DNA of 64,000 nucleotides from Vibrio coralliilyticus ATCC BAA-450 (GCF_000176135.1 NZ_ACZN01000016.1:855233-919232), one strand, 5' to 3'; counted from the first letter of the stretch, positions 53,657 to 63,703 are shown. Notes: a model not told the origin generated them from the sequence alone. A program made the numbers and translations.

Positions 53657-54996
53657 ATGAGATTGCTCAGTTTCTATCGGATGTGATTGCAGGTGAGCTC
53701 GATATATACGTGATCACATTTACTTTAGTGACCGTTATGGTGGTGCTGTTGTTTTTGAGCTTCCCGATGATAGTGCCTTTGGCGGTTGGTGCTCTTATTG
53801 GCTTGATTCATTTTTCTCAAGTTGAGCCAGGAGTGCTCATACAGCAAATGGTGACCGGAATATCACCAAACGCGCTAATTGCGGTACCAATGTTCATACT
53901 TGCTGCGGATATCATGACACGCGGTCACACGGCTTATAACTTACTGGGCCTTATTCAGGCGTTTGTTGGTCATTTACGTGGCGGCTTGCCCATTACTACG
54001 TGCATCAGTTGTACCTTATTTGGTTCAGTTTCAGGTTCGACTCAGGCAACGGTGGTATCGGTAGGGCAGATTATGCGACCGAAGTTACTCCAAGCGGGGT
54101 ACAAAGATAGCTTTGTTATGGCGCTCATCATCAACGCCAGTGACATTGCTTTTCTGATTCCACCCAGTATCGGTTTGATTCTTTACGGTACGTTGGCGAA
54201 TGCCAGTGTTGGAGAATTGTTTATCGCGGGTATCGGCCCGGGGCTTGTGCTGGCAGGCTTGTTCTCACTGTATAGCTATGCCTACAGTGTGAAGCATAGT
54301 GATAGTCTAACGTTGGTTGATAAAGCAAATGCCGCAGAACGTATTGAGGCGGTTAAGAAGGCAATTCTGCCTTTGGGGTTCCCAGCTTTAATTATCGGTG
54401 GTATTTACTCTGGTATTGTTACTCCGACCGAAGCGGCTTCGTTCGCTGTTTTATATGCGATCATCGTTGAATGTGTCTTTTACCGTAAGCTCGGCGTCAA
54501 AGACATTTGTGACGCTGCGTTAAATACCGGTTTGATCACCGCGGTAGTTTTTGTACTGGTTGGTGTTGGTCAGGCATTTTCGTGGTACATCTCGTTTGAA
54601 CAAATCCCTCAAGAGTTATTGGCTCCGCTTGATCTGGGGAGTGCTTCTCCAGAATACATTTTGTTTGTTATCGCGCTGACGTTTTTCATTGGTTGCATGT
54701 TTGTCGATTCGTTAGTCGTGCTGCTGATTTTAACGCCTATCTTTATGCCTATTGTTGATGCCGCTGGAATTGACCCGATTCTTGTTGGTGTGATGGTGAC
54801 GTTGCAAATGGCAATTGGATCGGCAACACCACCTTTTGGCTGCGATATATTCACTGCGATTGCTATCTTTGAGCGGCCTTATATGGAAGTGATTCGCGGC
54901 ACTCTGCCTTTCTTCATTATTTTGATTTTTATGTCTGCACTGCTGATCTTTTTTCCCGGCATTGCATTGCTGCCGAGAGATTTACTGTTCAGCTAA
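53653..54996 (+). CDS. TRAP transporter large permease (DctM-type)
   Basis: A 447-residue membrane protein with about 12 segments that carries out Na+-coupled uptake of the ligand delivered by the binding protein. DctM hallmarks are GISPNALIAVPMFILAADIMTRG, GSVSGSTQATVVSVGQIM, IPPSIGLILYG and VTPTEAAS in the first repeat, and IGSATPPFGCDIF in the second. Confidence 0.93.
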   Translation: MNEIAQFLSDVIAGELDIYVITFTLVTVMVVLLFLSFPMIVPLAVGALIGLIHFSQVEPGVLIQQMVTGISPNALIAVPMFILAADIMTRGHTAYNLLGLIQAFVGHLRGGLPITTCISCTLFGSVSGSTQATVVSVGQIMRPKLLQAGYKDSFVMALIINASDIAFLIPPSIGLILYGTLANASVGELFIAGIGPGLVLAGLFSLYSYAYSVKHSDSLTLVDKANAAERIEAVKKAILPLGFPALIIGGIYSGIVTPTEAASFAVLYAIIVECVFYRKLGVKDICDAALNTGLITAVVFVLVGVGQAFSWYISFEQIPQELLAPLDLGSASPEYILFVIALTFFIGCMFVDSLVVLLILTPIFMPIVDAAGIDPILVGVMVTLQMAIGSATPPFGCDIFTAIAIFERPYMEVIRGTLPFFIILIFMSALLIFFPGIALLPRDLLFS

Positions 54997-55034
54997 TCCA
55001 TTTGCATGGTACAGACAAACTAAGGATAGAACGT

Positions 55035-56216
55035 ATGAATACGACTCAACTAGTCGCCCCGAATCGAGGTTTTGAGACCGTTGAATTTGAGCACCGTACG
55101 GTGGAATTACAAAAACGGATGCGAGCTCAGAATATTGGAGCTGCATTTTTTACCACAGAACCTGAATTCCGTTATTTTAGCGGCTTTAAATCGCAGTTTT
55201 GGGAAAGCCCAACTCGACCTTGGTTCTTGGTAGTACCTGCGGTTGGTAAGCCGATTGCTGTTGTGCCCGAAATTGGTGTCGCTGGGTTCGAGAGTACTTG
55301 GATTGAAGATGTTCGCAGTTGGCCATCGCCAAGGCCAGAAGATGATGGTGTTTCGCTGTTGGCTTCGACATTAAAGGAGGTCAGTAAAGGCATTCACAAA
55401 ATTGGCAGCATGGTTGGCCCAGAAACCCATCTACGTATGCCAGCAAATAACTATGCACTATTGCAACATTCCCTAAGCCAGTACCAATTCGTCGATATGT
55501 CTTTGATCGTTCGCGATCTTCGCAGCATCAAATCAAAAGCTGAGATAGAAAAGATTCGCTTCGCCTGTCAGGTGACAGTGCAGGGGTTTGAATTTTTACG
55601 CAGCCACTTATCGATTGGAATGACCGAACGAGAAGCGTGTAAGGCGATGCACCTTGAGATGTTACGTCTTGGCGCTGATGCTTGTCCGTATTTGATTTCA
55701 GCGTCAGGAAAGGGTGGTTATGACAACATCATTATGGGCCCTACAGATCGTGTTTTAGAACAAGGCGATGTATTGATCATTGATACAGGAGCCAACTTCG
55801 ACGGCTATTTTAGTGACTTCGACAGAAACTATGCCTTTGGTTTTGCTCAGCCAGACACCGTCTCGGCTTATGAGGCAGTTTATCAGTCTACGGAAGCGGG
55901 TCTGATGAAAGCAGGGCCGGGCATTACAACGGGCGAAGTATGGCAAGCTATGTGGTCCGTGCTGGAAAGCAACGGCGCTCTTGGCAATGATGTAGGAAGG
56001 ATGGGGCATGGGTTAGGGATGCAGCTTACTGAATGGCCATCCAATGTACCCGGGGGGGATGTTGTACTCAAACCAGGTATGATTTTGACCCTAGAGCCGG
56101 GTATGGCATTTGCCAAAAATAGAATGATGGTGCACGAAGAGAACATCGTTATTACTGAAAACGGCTGTGAAATGCTGCATGAGAGAACATGGAAGACGCT
56201 TCCGGTGATTAGCTGA
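55035..56216 (+). CDS. M24-family hydrolase (ectoine hydrolase/Xaa-Pro peptidase-like)
   Basis: A 393-residue pita-bread metallohydrolase. All five metal ligands can be placed: Asp in IDTGANFDGYFSDFDRN (two Asp, about 245-260), His in MGHGLGMQLTEWPSN, Glu in LTLEPGMAF, and Glu in VHEENIVIT. The N-terminal creatinase/prolidase domain (1-165) is present. The same family includes ectoine hydrolase DoeA/EutD, creatinase and aminopeptidase P. Together with the TeaA-like transporter, hydrolysis of a cyclic or amide-linked amino acid is likely. An in-frame TTG at 55002 is passed over for the ATG with AAGGA eight bases upstream. Confidence 0.85.
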   Translation: MNTTQLVAPNRGFETVEFEHRTVELQKRMRAQNIGAAFFTTEPEFRYFSGFKSQFWESPTRPWFLVVPAVGKPIAVVPEIGVAGFESTWIEDVRSWPSPRPEDDGVSLLASTLKEVSKGIHKIGSMVGPETHLRMPANNYALLQHSLSQYQFVDMSLIVRDLRSIKSKAEIEKIRFACQVTVQGFEFLRSHLSIGMTEREACKAMHLEMLRLGADACPYLISASGKGGYDNIIMGPTDRVLEQGDVLIIDTGANFDGYFSDFDRNYAFGFAQPDTVSAYEAVYQSTEAGLMKAGPGITTGEVWQAMWSVLESNGALGNDVGRMGHGLGMQLTEWPSNVPGGDVVLKPGMILTLEPGMAFAKNRMMVHEENIVITENGCEMLHERTWKTLPVIS

Positions 56217-56221
56217 TAATA

Positions 56222-56243
56222 AAAGCCCAATCACTTGGGCTTT
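56222..56243. terminator. Bidirectional terminator after the M24 gene
   Basis: A 9-bp perfect stem (AAAGCCCAA/TTGGGCTTT) with loop TCAC between convergent genes. Confidence 0.75.
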
Positions 56244-56250
56244 GAGTTGA

Positions 56251-57216
56251 TCATTGCTGCTGAACGCTTTTATACAAATATCTCTGACAGGTGGGCTCGC
56301 TTATGCGTTTAAGGATCTGTGACATAACAGCGATGACGACAAAAGCAAATACCAGCCTTCCCCAAAATATCGTCACGAAGTCGGCACCAATCAACAATAC
56401 GAGAATGGTGTCTTCAATCATGCTGTGAGCTAAGTTAAGCAGCATGACGGCGGTAAACACATCTCGTGCTGGTATGTGGCCTCGTTTGGCTTCGTTGATC
56501 AGCAGGCCGCCACCGAAAGAAATACCTAACGTAATACCGACGATGGTTAGGTTAGTCGCCTCTCTGCTGATACCTAGCACAGAAAGAACAGGCTTGAGTG
56601 CCATCGCCATTAACTTTTCCACACCTAGCAGCTTTAGCATCTTTAACGTAATTAGTAAGACTGCAATGATGACAAGTATCGCTATCAAGTTTTCGACTTG
56701 CGACCACGCCCATTGAAGATAAGTTTGCTCTGGAGGTATTTCCGGATTCCAAACGATCTGGGCAGGCGTATTCAGCAAATCGCCGAACTGATAAATCTGG
56801 TGGAGAAGCCACGCAAACACGAGTCCACCCCCAACTCTGACTAATGTCGTCATGGCAATACTCACACCAGCACGCTTCGCAATAGCTGCTTCAATCGGGA
56901 TAGAGTGTGCGATGAGCATTAATGAACCCAGAATTGATACCTGAGCAACGGTGAGTTCACTGTTGGTGCTCATAAAGATCAATAATCCCGCGTACATATT
57001 AGTAAGCAGAGTTGTCGCCCAAACTAAGCCCATTTCATCGGGTAAACCAACAAAATTCATCAAAGGACTCAGCCATTCGCTCAGTAACGCAACGCCTCCT
57101 AGCTCTTCAACAACTTTAATGACGATGATGATAGGAATCATCACTTTATACAGAGTCCAGGTGACATCGATTATTTCTTTAAAAAGATCATTAAAGAAAC
57201 TTTGTAACTTTTCCAT
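56251..57216 (-). CDS. Nucleoside-recognition (Gate) domain membrane protein
   Basis: A 321-residue inner-membrane protein with about eight hydrophobic segments and the Gate-domain pattern in both halves (GLVWATTLLTNMYAGLLIF; and NLTIVGITLGISFGGGLLINEAKRG). It resembles a fusion of SpmA/SpmB-like or YjiH-type halves. The substrate is unknown. It is divergent from the second lrp gene, so it may be regulated by that Lrp and may export or import an amino acid. An in-frame GTG exists 12 bases upstream. Confidence 0.75.
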   Translation of the reverse strand: MEKLQSFFNDLFKEIIDVTWTLYKVMIPIIIVIKVVEELGGVALLSEWLSPLMNFVGLPDEMGLVWATTLLTNMYAGLLIFMSTNSELTVAQVSILGSLMLIAHSIPIEAAIAKRAGVSIAMTTLVRVGGGLVFAWLLHQIYQFGDLLNTPAQIVWNPEIPPEQTYLQWAWSQVENLIAILVIIAVLLITLKMLKLLGVEKLMAMALKPVLSVLGISREATNLTIVGITLGISFGGGLLINEAKRGHIPARDVFTAVMLLNLAHSMIEDTILVLLIGADFVTIFWGRLVFAFVVIAVMSQILKRISEPTCQRYLYKSVQQQ

Positions 57217-57367
57217 GTTGAATTCCACACTTAATGATTCGATAGCAAAAATATTAATAAAAGCATGAGAAATATGGATGTATGATTTACATGCTTCCTG
57301 CGCTTGATATTTCTTTATTGAATTAATGTTGTGTTAAAGTTTCTTAAAAGAGTGCTCTGGAGAAATT

Positions 57368-57838
57368 ATGGAAATTAATCGCTTAGACAGGAAGATTTTG
57401 TCGATACTGCAAAAGAATAATCGTATTCCGAATGTAGAGTTGGCGGAAGAAGTGGGGTTGTCGCCGCCAGCTTGTTTGAAGAGGGTAAAACGGCTTAGGG
57501 AAGACAACGTGATAACGGGTGATGTCTCAATCATTAATCCCGAACTGGCCGGTAATAAGATGAACTTGATTGTTTCAGTCGAAATGGAGCGGGATAGACC
57601 TGATATATACAGCGTGTTTCGCCAATCGATAACAAAAGCCCCAGAAGTCACTCAATGTTATCAGATCACGGGAGGCTACGATTTCATGCTGGTGGTGAGC
57701 GTTCCAGATATCAAAGCATATGAAAAATTTATTGAGCGCGTATTGCATCAGGATAAGAACATTCGCAAATTTCAGACTTCGGTCTCTACTCGCACAGTAA
57801 AGTTCAGTACTGAAGTGAATGTAGAAGAGATTCAATAA
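57368..57838 (+). CDS. Lrp/AsnC-family transcriptional regulator
   Basis: A 156-residue regulator with an N-terminal HTH (LDRKILSILQKNNRIPNVELAEEVGLSPPACLKRVKRLREDNVI) and a RAM domain (about 65-150; YQITGGYDFMLVVSVPDIKAYEKFIERVL). It is similar in length and pattern to the Lrp at 49019. It is divergent from the Gate-domain gene with about 150 bases between them, a typical local regulator arrangement. A GGAG site precedes the ATG. Confidence 0.9.
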   Translation: MEINRLDRKILSILQKNNRIPNVELAEEVGLSPPACLKRVKRLREDNVITGDVSIINPELAGNKMNLIVSVEMERDRPDIYSVFRQSITKAPEVTQCYQITGGYDFMLVVSVPDIKAYEKFIERVLHQDKNIRKFQTSVSTRTVKFSTEVNVEEIQ

Positions 57839-57869
57839 AAAACGCCCCGCTAGTGTAGCGGGGTGTTTT
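57839..57869. terminator. Bidirectional terminator between lrp and tkt
   Basis: A stem of about 14 bp (one G-T pair) with core CGCCCCGCTA/TAGCGGGGTG and a GTG loop, A/T-rich on both sides; it serves both convergent genes. Confidence 0.8.
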
Positions 57870-57886
57870 CTATCAAGGTTCAGTGA

Positions 57887-59878
57887 TTAAGCTAAAAGCT
57901 CTTTCGCTGTGTTCACAACGTTTTCAGTTGTGAAACCAAACATCTTGAATAGCTCACCTGCTGGTGCAGATTCACCGAAGGTGGTCATACCGATGATACG
58001 GCCGTCGAAACCAACGTACTTGTACCAGAAGTCAGCAATACCCGCTTCTACCGCGATACGTGCCGTCACGTCAGATGGTAGAACCGCTTCACGGTAGGCT
58101 GCATCTTGCTTGTCGAATGCGTCCGTTGATGGCATTGAAACAACACGTACTTGCTTGCCTTCAGCTGTCAGTTCAGCCGCAGCGTTTACTGCTAGCTCAA
58201 CTTCAGAGCCCGTTGCGATAAGGATAAGCTCTGGCTTACCTGAGCAATCTTTCAGGATGTAACCACCCTTAGCAATGTTCGCTACTTGCTCAGCGTCACG
58301 CTCTTGCTGCGCAAGGTTCTGACGAGAGAAGATAAGTGAAGTCGGTGCATCTTTACGTTCGATAGCCAGTTTCCAAGCCACTGCTGATTCCACTTGGTCA
58401 CATGGGCGCCATGTGCTCATGTTTGGCGTTAGACGTAGAGAAGCCATTTGCTCAACCGGTTGGTGAGTTGGACCATCTTCGCCAAGACCGATAGAGTCGT
58501 GCGTGTAAACCTGGATGTTCTGAACTTTCATCAGAGCCGCCATACGCATTGCGTTACGTGCGTATTCCATGAACATTAGGAAGGTTGCGCCGTATGGTAC
58601 GAAACCACCGTGCAGAGCAATACCGTTCATGATAGCCGTCATACCGAACTCACGTACACCGTAGTGGATGTAGTTGCCCGACGCATCTTCAGCCGATACT
58701 GACTTAGAACCAGACCACATAGTTAGGTTAGAAGGGGCAAGGTCAGCAGAGCCGCCTAGGAATTCAGGTAGCATTTGACCAAACGCTTCTAGTGCGTTTT
58801 GAGACGCTTTACGTGATGCGATGTTTGCAGGGTTTGCTTGAAGGTCAGCAATGATTTGTGTTGCTTTCTCTTCCCACTCAGCTGGCAATTCACCGTTTAG
58901 ACGACGTTTAAGCTCTGCGGCTTCTGCAGGGTAAGCTGCCACGTATGCGTCAAACTTCGCATTCCACGCTGCTTCTTTCGCTGCGCCCGCTTCTTTTGCA
59001 TCCCACTCAGCGTAAACGTCAGCTGGGATTTCAAAAGGACCGTGTTCCCAACCTAGCGCTTTACGAGTTGCTGCAATTTCGTCAGCGCCTAGTGGAGCAC
59101 CGTGACAGTCGTGTGAGCCAGATTTGTTTGGAGAACCAAAACCGATGATGGTCTTAGTACAGATTAGCGTAGGGCGTGGGTCCGCTTTCGCAGCGATAAT
59201 CGCTGCGTTGATCGCTTCTGGATCGTGACCGTCTACTGCTGGAATTACGTGCCAGCCGTACGCTTCGAAACGCTTAGGTGTATCGTCAGAGAACCAACCT
59301 TCTACTTCACCATCAATAGAGATACCGTTGTCATCCCAGAAAGCGATTAGTTTACCAAGGCCTAGCGTACCTGCTAGAGAACACGCTTCGTGAGAGATAC
59401 CTTCCATCAGACAGCCGTCACCCATGAATGCATAAGTGAAGTGGTCAACGATGTCGTGGCCTTCTTTGTTGAATTGTGCTGCTAGAGTTTTCTCAGCCAG
59501 CGCCATACCTACCGCGTTAGTGATACCTTGACCTAGTGGGCCAGTCGTCGTTTCGATACCCGGTGCGTAACCGTACTCTGGGTGACCTGGAGTCTTAGAG
59601 TGCAGCTGACGGAAGTTTTTCAGGTCATCAATAGACAGCTCGTAACCCGCAAGGTGAAGCAGAGAGTAAATCAGCATAGAGCCGTGGCCGTTTGATAGGA
59701 CGAAACGGTCGCGGTCAGCCCATTCTGGGTTTGCTGGGTTGTGGTTTAGGTGAGAGCGCCAAAGAACTTCAGCGATGTCAGCCATACCCATAGGTGCGCC
59801 TGGGTGACCAGAGTTGGCTTGTTGTACGCCGTCCATGCTAAGAGCACGGATAGCATTAGCTAAATGTTTACGATCCAT
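57887..59878 (-). CDS. tkt: Transketolase
   Basis: A 663-residue ThDP enzyme of the non-oxidative pentose phosphate pathway. It has the N-terminal [35 protein letters not shown], the ThDP-binding region [18 protein letters not shown]...[14 protein letters not shown] (about 155-192), and the middle domain [18 protein letters not shown] and [18 protein letters not shown]. Codon use is that of a highly expressed gene. It lies 83 bases downstream of tal in one transcription unit, probably under the divergent SorC regulator. It may be a second transketolase, as such tal-tkt pairs in Vibrio are often accessory to another tkt. Confidence 0.96.
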   Translation of the reverse strand: MDRKHLANAIRALSMDGVQQANSGHPGAPMGMADIAEVLWRSHLNHNPANPEWADRDRFVLSNGHGSMLIYSLLHLAGYELSIDDLKNFRQLHSKTPGHPEYGYAPGIETTTGPLGQGITNAVGMALAEKTLAAQFNKEGHDIVDHFTYAFMGDGCLMEGISHEACSLAGTLGLGKLIAFWDDNGISIDGEVEGWFSDDTPKRFEAYGWHVIPAVDGHDPEAINAAIIAAKADPRPTLICTKTIIGFGSPNKSGSHDCHGAPLGADEIAATRKALGWEHGPFEIPADVYAEWDAKEAGAAKEAAWNAKFDAYVAAYPAEAAELKRRLNGELPAEWEEKATQIIADLQANPANIASRKASQNALEAFGQMLPEFLGGSADLAPSNLTMWSGSKSVSAEDASGNYIHYGVREFGMTAIMNGIALHGGFVPYGATFLMFMEYARNAMRMAALMKVQNIQVYTHDSIGLGEDGPTHQPVEQMASLRLTPNMSTWRPCDQVESAVAWKLAIERKDAPTSLIFSRQNLAQQERDAEQVANIAKGGYILKDCSGKPELILIATGSEVELAVNAAAELTAEGKQVRVVSMPSTDAFDKQDAAYREAVLPSDVTARIAVEAGIADFWYKYVGFDGRIIGMTTFGESAPAGELFKMFGFTTENVVNTAKELLA

Positions 59879-59921
59879 AATAAATACCGAATATTATTAA
59901 ATTCAAGAAAGGAAAATTAAG

Positions 59922-59943
59922 AGGGGAACGCAAACGTTCCCCT
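59922..59943 (-). other. Intercistronic hairpin between tal and tkt
   Basis: A 9-bp perfect stem AGGGGAACG/CGTTCCCCT with a 4-nt loop; on the minus strand it is followed by a mixed T-rich run (TCTTAATTTTCC). It is probably a partial terminator or processing site that makes tal mRNA exceed tkt mRNA. Confidence 0.65.
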
Positions 59944-59961
59944 TATTAAAATAATTTGAGA

Positions 59962-60912
59962 TTAAAGCTTAGCTTCAATCATCGCTTCAAGTTTGCCTTG
60001 GTCAACAGCGAAGTTGCGGATACCTTCAGCCAGTTTCTCAACTGCCATTGCATCTTGGTTGTGATCCCATAGGAACTCAGCGTGAGTCATCGCTGATGGA
60101 CGCTCTGCTGTACCTTTAGAGTCAACTAGCTTCTCTACTACTTCACCTTCCGCTGCTTCTAGTTCAGCAAGAAGAGCAGGAGCGATAGTTAGACGGTCAC
60201 AGCCAGCAAGTTCTAGGATCTCGCCGATGTTACGGAAGCTTGCACCCATAACCACTGTGTTGTAGCCGTATTCTTTGTAGTAGTTGTAGATCTTAGTTAC
60301 TGATAGTACGCCTGGATCTTCTGAAGCTTCGAAGTCACGGCCTTCTTTCGCTTTGTACCAGTCCATGATACGACCAACGAATGGAGAAATTAGGAACACG
60401 CCAGCTTCAGCACAAGCACGAGCCTGAGCAAATGAGAAAAGAAGCGTTAGATTACAGTTGATGCCTTCTTTTTCTAGGATCTCAGCTGCGCGGATACCTT
60501 CCCAAGTAGAAGCAAGCTTGATTAGGATGCGGTCGTTAGTGATGCCTGCATCGTTGTACATTTTCACAAGTTGGCGAGCTTTCGCTACGCTGCCTTCCAT
60601 ATCGTAAGAAAGACGAGCGTCAACTTCTGTAGAAATACGACCTGGGATAGTCTTTAGGATTTCTTTACCGATGTTTACAGCAAGCATGTCGCAAGTGTCT
60701 TGTACTTGCTGAGCTTTGTCGCTGCTTTGAGATTTTGCGTATTCGATAGAAGCGTCGATAAGTGGCGCATATTCTTCGATTTGAGCGGCTTTAAGAATCA
60801 GAGAAGGGTTAGTAGTTGCGTCTTCTGGCTGGTATTTTTTAATCGCATCGATTTCACCAGTGTCCGCTACGACTGTCGTTAGTTTACGAAGTTGCTCTAA
60901 TTTGTTGCTCAT
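59962..60912 (-). CDS. tal: Transaldolase
   Basis: A 316-residue class I aldolase of the pentose phosphate pathway, TalB type by length. The Schiff-base lysine is in [16 protein letters not shown] (about 132); other blocks are [29 protein letters not shown] and [34 protein letters not shown]. An ATG nine bases earlier is in frame, but AGGATGATCGAA places 60912 at proper spacing. Codon use is strongly biased. It is the first gene of tal-tkt, divergent from the sorC-type gene. Confidence 0.95.
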   Translation of the reverse strand: MSNKLEQLRKLTTVVADTGEIDAIKKYQPEDATTNPSLILKAAQIEEYAPLIDASIEYAKSQSSDKAQQVQDTCDMLAVNIGKEILKTIPGRISTEVDARLSYDMEGSVAKARQLVKMYNDAGITNDRILIKLASTWEGIRAAEILEKEGINCNLTLLFSFAQARACAEAGVFLISPFVGRIMDWYKAKEGRDFEASEDPGVLSVTKIYNYYKEYGYNTVVMGASFRNIGEILELAGCDRLTIAPALLAELEAAEGEVVEKLVDSKGTAERPSAMTHAEFLWDHNQDAMAVEKLAEGIRNFAVDQGKLEAMIEAKL

Positions 60913-61061
60913 TTCGATCATCCTATTTAATGGGCGTTCACATCAAAACAGTTAATGTGAGTGGTGCAATTGCAAGCGAGTTAGCTAATCGTTTTTAACC
61001 CTTTCCGAGTTCATTAAATCAACTAACCGGAATAAATTTCAGCGAGAGATCATTTGTTGTG

Positions 61062-61284
61062 AACATTTGCTCTCTCGATGAGTAAATGATGGGTTCATAT
61101 TTATCTCATCCACACAGAATGTCAATCGCTAATTAAAGGTTATGGTGATGTTCATCAAGTATTTTTCCAATTGCCTCCGCAGGCAATTTGAATTAATCGT
61201 TTGCCAAGGCATGACAAGGGTTGAGGAGAATATGAAGAGCATAATAAATAGCCTGAGAATTTGTCATGGCGATGAGCAAATGTT
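61062..61284. promoter_or_regulatory. Putative SorC operator pair in the tal/sorC divergent region
   Basis: The 11-mer AACATTTGCTC at 61062-61072 recurs as its exact reverse complement GAGCAAATGTT at 61274-61284, about 200 bases apart; TTGCAAATGT follows the second copy directly as a partial repeat. The 450-base region otherwise holds no gene. Widely spaced operators suit a tetrameric or octameric SorC protein that loops DNA. Confidence 0.5.
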
Positions 61285-61364
61285 GCAAATGTCTATAGCG
61301 ATGACATATGCTACAACACTGAGCACATGTCATAGGTACTTTCCCCTTTAGGAGTCCAAGAAAA

Positions 61365-62345
61365 ATGAGCAAGTCACAACAAGATATGTCTGATGACAGC
61401 GCTGATCTACTTACCGAAATCTCCGTTGCCTACTATCAGGACGGGGCAACCCAGGAAGAAATATCCAAGAAGTTTTCTGTGTCGCGAGCGAAAGTAGGGC
61501 GAATGCTAAAGCAGGCCCGTGATGAAGGGATCGTAGAGATTACCGTTAAATATCACCCCGTATTCAGTGCCAAGATTGAGCAAAGGCTAATTGAAAGGTT
61601 TGGTGTTAAGCGTGCTTTGGTTGCGCTTGATCAGCCGAGCGAAGAACAGCAACGTTTGCAAGTGGCAGGTTTAGTATCCAAATACATGGCCAGCTCTATT
61701 CAAAATGGATCAGTTGTGACTGTCGGTCAGGGAAGGAATGTCTCAGCGGTTGCCCATCATATAGGCGTTATCCCTCAACGAGATGTGAAGTTTGTGTGTG
61801 GCATCGGCGGTATTCACCCTAGAGGAGGTATGTTTAACGCTGACCATATCTGCCGACAATTTGCGAAAAGCTATGGTGGTACATCAGAAACGCTTTACGC
61901 CCCTGCATACGCAGAAAACCCAGAACAGAAACACGCATTTATGCAGAATGCGACAGTAAAGCAAACTCTGGATCTCGCTCGTAAGGCAGATGTCGCCTTG
62001 GTCGGTATTGGCGATATGAGTGAGAACAGTTATATGGTCGACTTGGGATGGTTCACCGCAGATGAAGTGGTTCAATCACGAATGCTTCAAGGGGTCGTGG
62101 GGGACTTTGCCGGCTATGATTTCTTCGATATTCAGGGGCAGTCTGCCAAAACAGTGATGAGTGATCGTGTTATAGGTTTAAGCATTGAAGAGTTTCGACC
62201 CATTTCAGAGGTCATCGCGATTGCGGCGGAAAACAGTAAGCCATTGGCGATGCTCGGGGCGCTTAGAACAGGAGTGATTGATGTTATTGCCACCAGCGTA
62301 AGTAACGCACTCACTGTGCTTAACTTAGATGAACAAATGAAATAA
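61365..62345 (+). CDS. SorC/DeoR-type sugar-binding transcriptional regulator
   Basis: A 326-residue regulator. An N-terminal HTH (VAYYQDGATQEEISKKFSVSRAKVGRMLKQARDEGIVEI, about 22-60) is followed by a sugar-phosphate-binding domain (65-320) with VVTVGQGRNVSAVAHHI and ADVALVGIGDM, related to ribose/glucosamine-6-phosphate isomerase folds. It is divergent from tal-tkt, so it probably regulates them and itself in response to a phosphorylated sugar. A GGAG site is 11 bases before the ATG. Confidence 0.92.
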   Translation: MSKSQQDMSDDSADLLTEISVAYYQDGATQEEISKKFSVSRAKVGRMLKQARDEGIVEITVKYHPVFSAKIEQRLIERFGVKRALVALDQPSEEQQRLQVAGLVSKYMASSIQNGSVVTVGQGRNVSAVAHHIGVIPQRDVKFVCGIGGIHPRGGMFNADHICRQFAKSYGGTSETLYAPAYAENPEQKHAFMQNATVKQTLDLARKADVALVGIGDMSENSYMVDLGWFTADEVVQSRMLQGVVGDFAGYDFFDIQGQSAKTVMSDRVIGLSIEEFRPISEVIAIAAENSKPLAMLGALRTGVIDVIATSVSNALTVLNLDEQMK

Positions 62346-62395
62346 CCCCGAGAGATTGCTCGCTAAAAAGCACGAGTCATGTCCTCTTGCTTCTC

Positions 62396-63295
62396 TTATA
62401 GTTTGTCCTTTGCTTTCTCTTTTACAAAATCGATAAAAGCCCGAATTCTGGCGGGCATCTGTAAGCCGTAGTTGTGCACCGCCCAGACTGATGCCTTAAG
62501 ACTCATTCCATCCGCTGTTATTCGAATCAACCTGCCTTCCTTCAAGTCATCTTCAACGGCGAGAATAGGTAAGCACGCAATTCCTAAGCCTGAGAGTGTC
62601 ATCATACGGATTGTGGGTACGCTATCTCCAAGACGAGTGGAGTGGAATCGATAAGTGATGCTTTGCTTCCCCACGGAGAATTTGCGTTCAACGTTTATAC
62701 CCTCCCACTGATTAGCAATATAGTCGTAGTCGATGAGCTCGGTCGAGGTCACTGGAAGGGTAATATTGTTCTTCGTGAGATATTCAGGAGAGCTGCACAG
62801 CACTTGCTCTAGTTCGCCTATCTTGGTGGCTCGTGAACTGGAGTCGGGTAACTCACCCACTGTTATTGAAAGGTCGATGTATTTATCAATCAAGTTGAGC
62901 CGCATATCATTGGCCAATAATCGTGGCTCAATACCAGAATGGTTCTTTACAAACTCACACATCGAAGGCCCAATCAAATGAGTCATCAGCGTATGAGGTG
63001 AGGTGACAGTCACTGTGCCTGCAAGTCCGGTATTGGAATCACGCACTTCTTCTTCCGCCAAGGACATCAACTTTTTCATTTCAAGGCAACGTTGATAGTA
63101 ACGTTGCCCCGCTTCAGTAAGAGACTGACGACGCGTTGTTCTGGTTAACAGTTTTACGCCGAGGTGTTGCTCTAAACCTTGAAGGTGATGGCTTAGAACA
63201 GACTTAGACACGTCCAGCTTATCGGCGGCTTTGGTTATCGACCCAGATTCAACAATTTGGGCGAATACCTGCATGCGGTGTAGGTCTGATTTCAT
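62396..63295 (-). CDS. LysR-family transcriptional regulator
   Basis: A 299-residue LTTR. The N-terminal winged HTH (MQVFAQIVESGSITKAADKLDVSKSVLSHHLQGLEQHLGVKLLTRTTRR) is followed by a substrate-binding domain (about 88-295). The pattern is of the CrgA/DsdC-like group common in Vibrio. It is divergent from the ABM/RidA genes, with 117 bases between, and probably controls them. The inducer is unknown. Confidence 0.92.
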   Translation of the reverse strand: MKSDLHRMQVFAQIVESGSITKAADKLDVSKSVLSHHLQGLEQHLGVKLLTRTTRRQSLTEAGQRYYQRCLEMKKLMSLAEEEVRDSNTGLAGTVTVTSPHTLMTHLIGPSMCEFVKNHSGIEPRLLANDMRLNLIDKYIDLSITVGELPDSSSRATKIGELEQVLCSSPEYLTKNNITLPVTSTELIDYDYIANQWEGINVERKFSVGKQSITYRFHSTRLGDSVPTIRMMTLSGLGIACLPILAVEDDLKEGRLIRITADGMSLKASVWAVHNYGLQMPARIRAFIDFVKEKAKDKL

Positions 63296-63412
63296 AAAAT
63301 TTTATTGTTCTATATAATCTAACTATTTGTGAAACTGTACCTTATTTATCACGAATTATAAACAATTAAACTCTCTCACGAACTCAAAAAACGAGACCAA
63401 AGGAGAGGAAAA

Positions 63413-63703
63413 ATGAGCATTCTGGTTCAATTTAAACTAAGCCACTCATCGGAAAATACTCAGGTAATCAAAGACTTTTTTACTGAAATTTTGCCAGATA
63501 CAAGGACTTTTGAAGGGAATATCTCTGCCCATCTGTTTGAGAAAGTACAAGGGCAGCACGAGTTAGTGTTACTGGAAGAGTGGCAAACTCCTCAGCATTT
63601 CGATAAGTACATCGCGTGGCGCAAAGAAATAGGGGACTTTGATCAGCTTGGTACGATGTTATCGGAAGCGCCTAAAATTGTGATGTTATCTAAGGAAGTC
63701 TAA
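63413..63703 (+). CDS. Antibiotic biosynthesis monooxygenase (ABM)-domain protein
   Basis: A 96-residue dimeric alpha-beta barrel protein related to YgiN-type quinol monooxygenases (VIKDFFTEILPDTRTFEGNISAHLFEKVQGQHELVLLEEWQTPQHFDKYIAWR). It acts on small aromatic or quinone-like compounds in known members; the substrate here is unknown. An AGGAG site precedes the ATG. It overlaps the RidA gene by one base, so they are co-translated. Confidence 0.85.
   Translation: MSILVQFKLSHSSENTQVIKDFFTEILPDTRTFEGNISAHLFEKVQGQHELVLLEEWQTPQHFDKYIAWRKEIGDFDQLGTMLSEAPKIVMLSKEV

Noticed and set aside
61142..61351. 69-codon frame in the tal/sorC promoter region
   Set aside because: No ribosome site, overlaps the putative operators, and no protein-like pattern.
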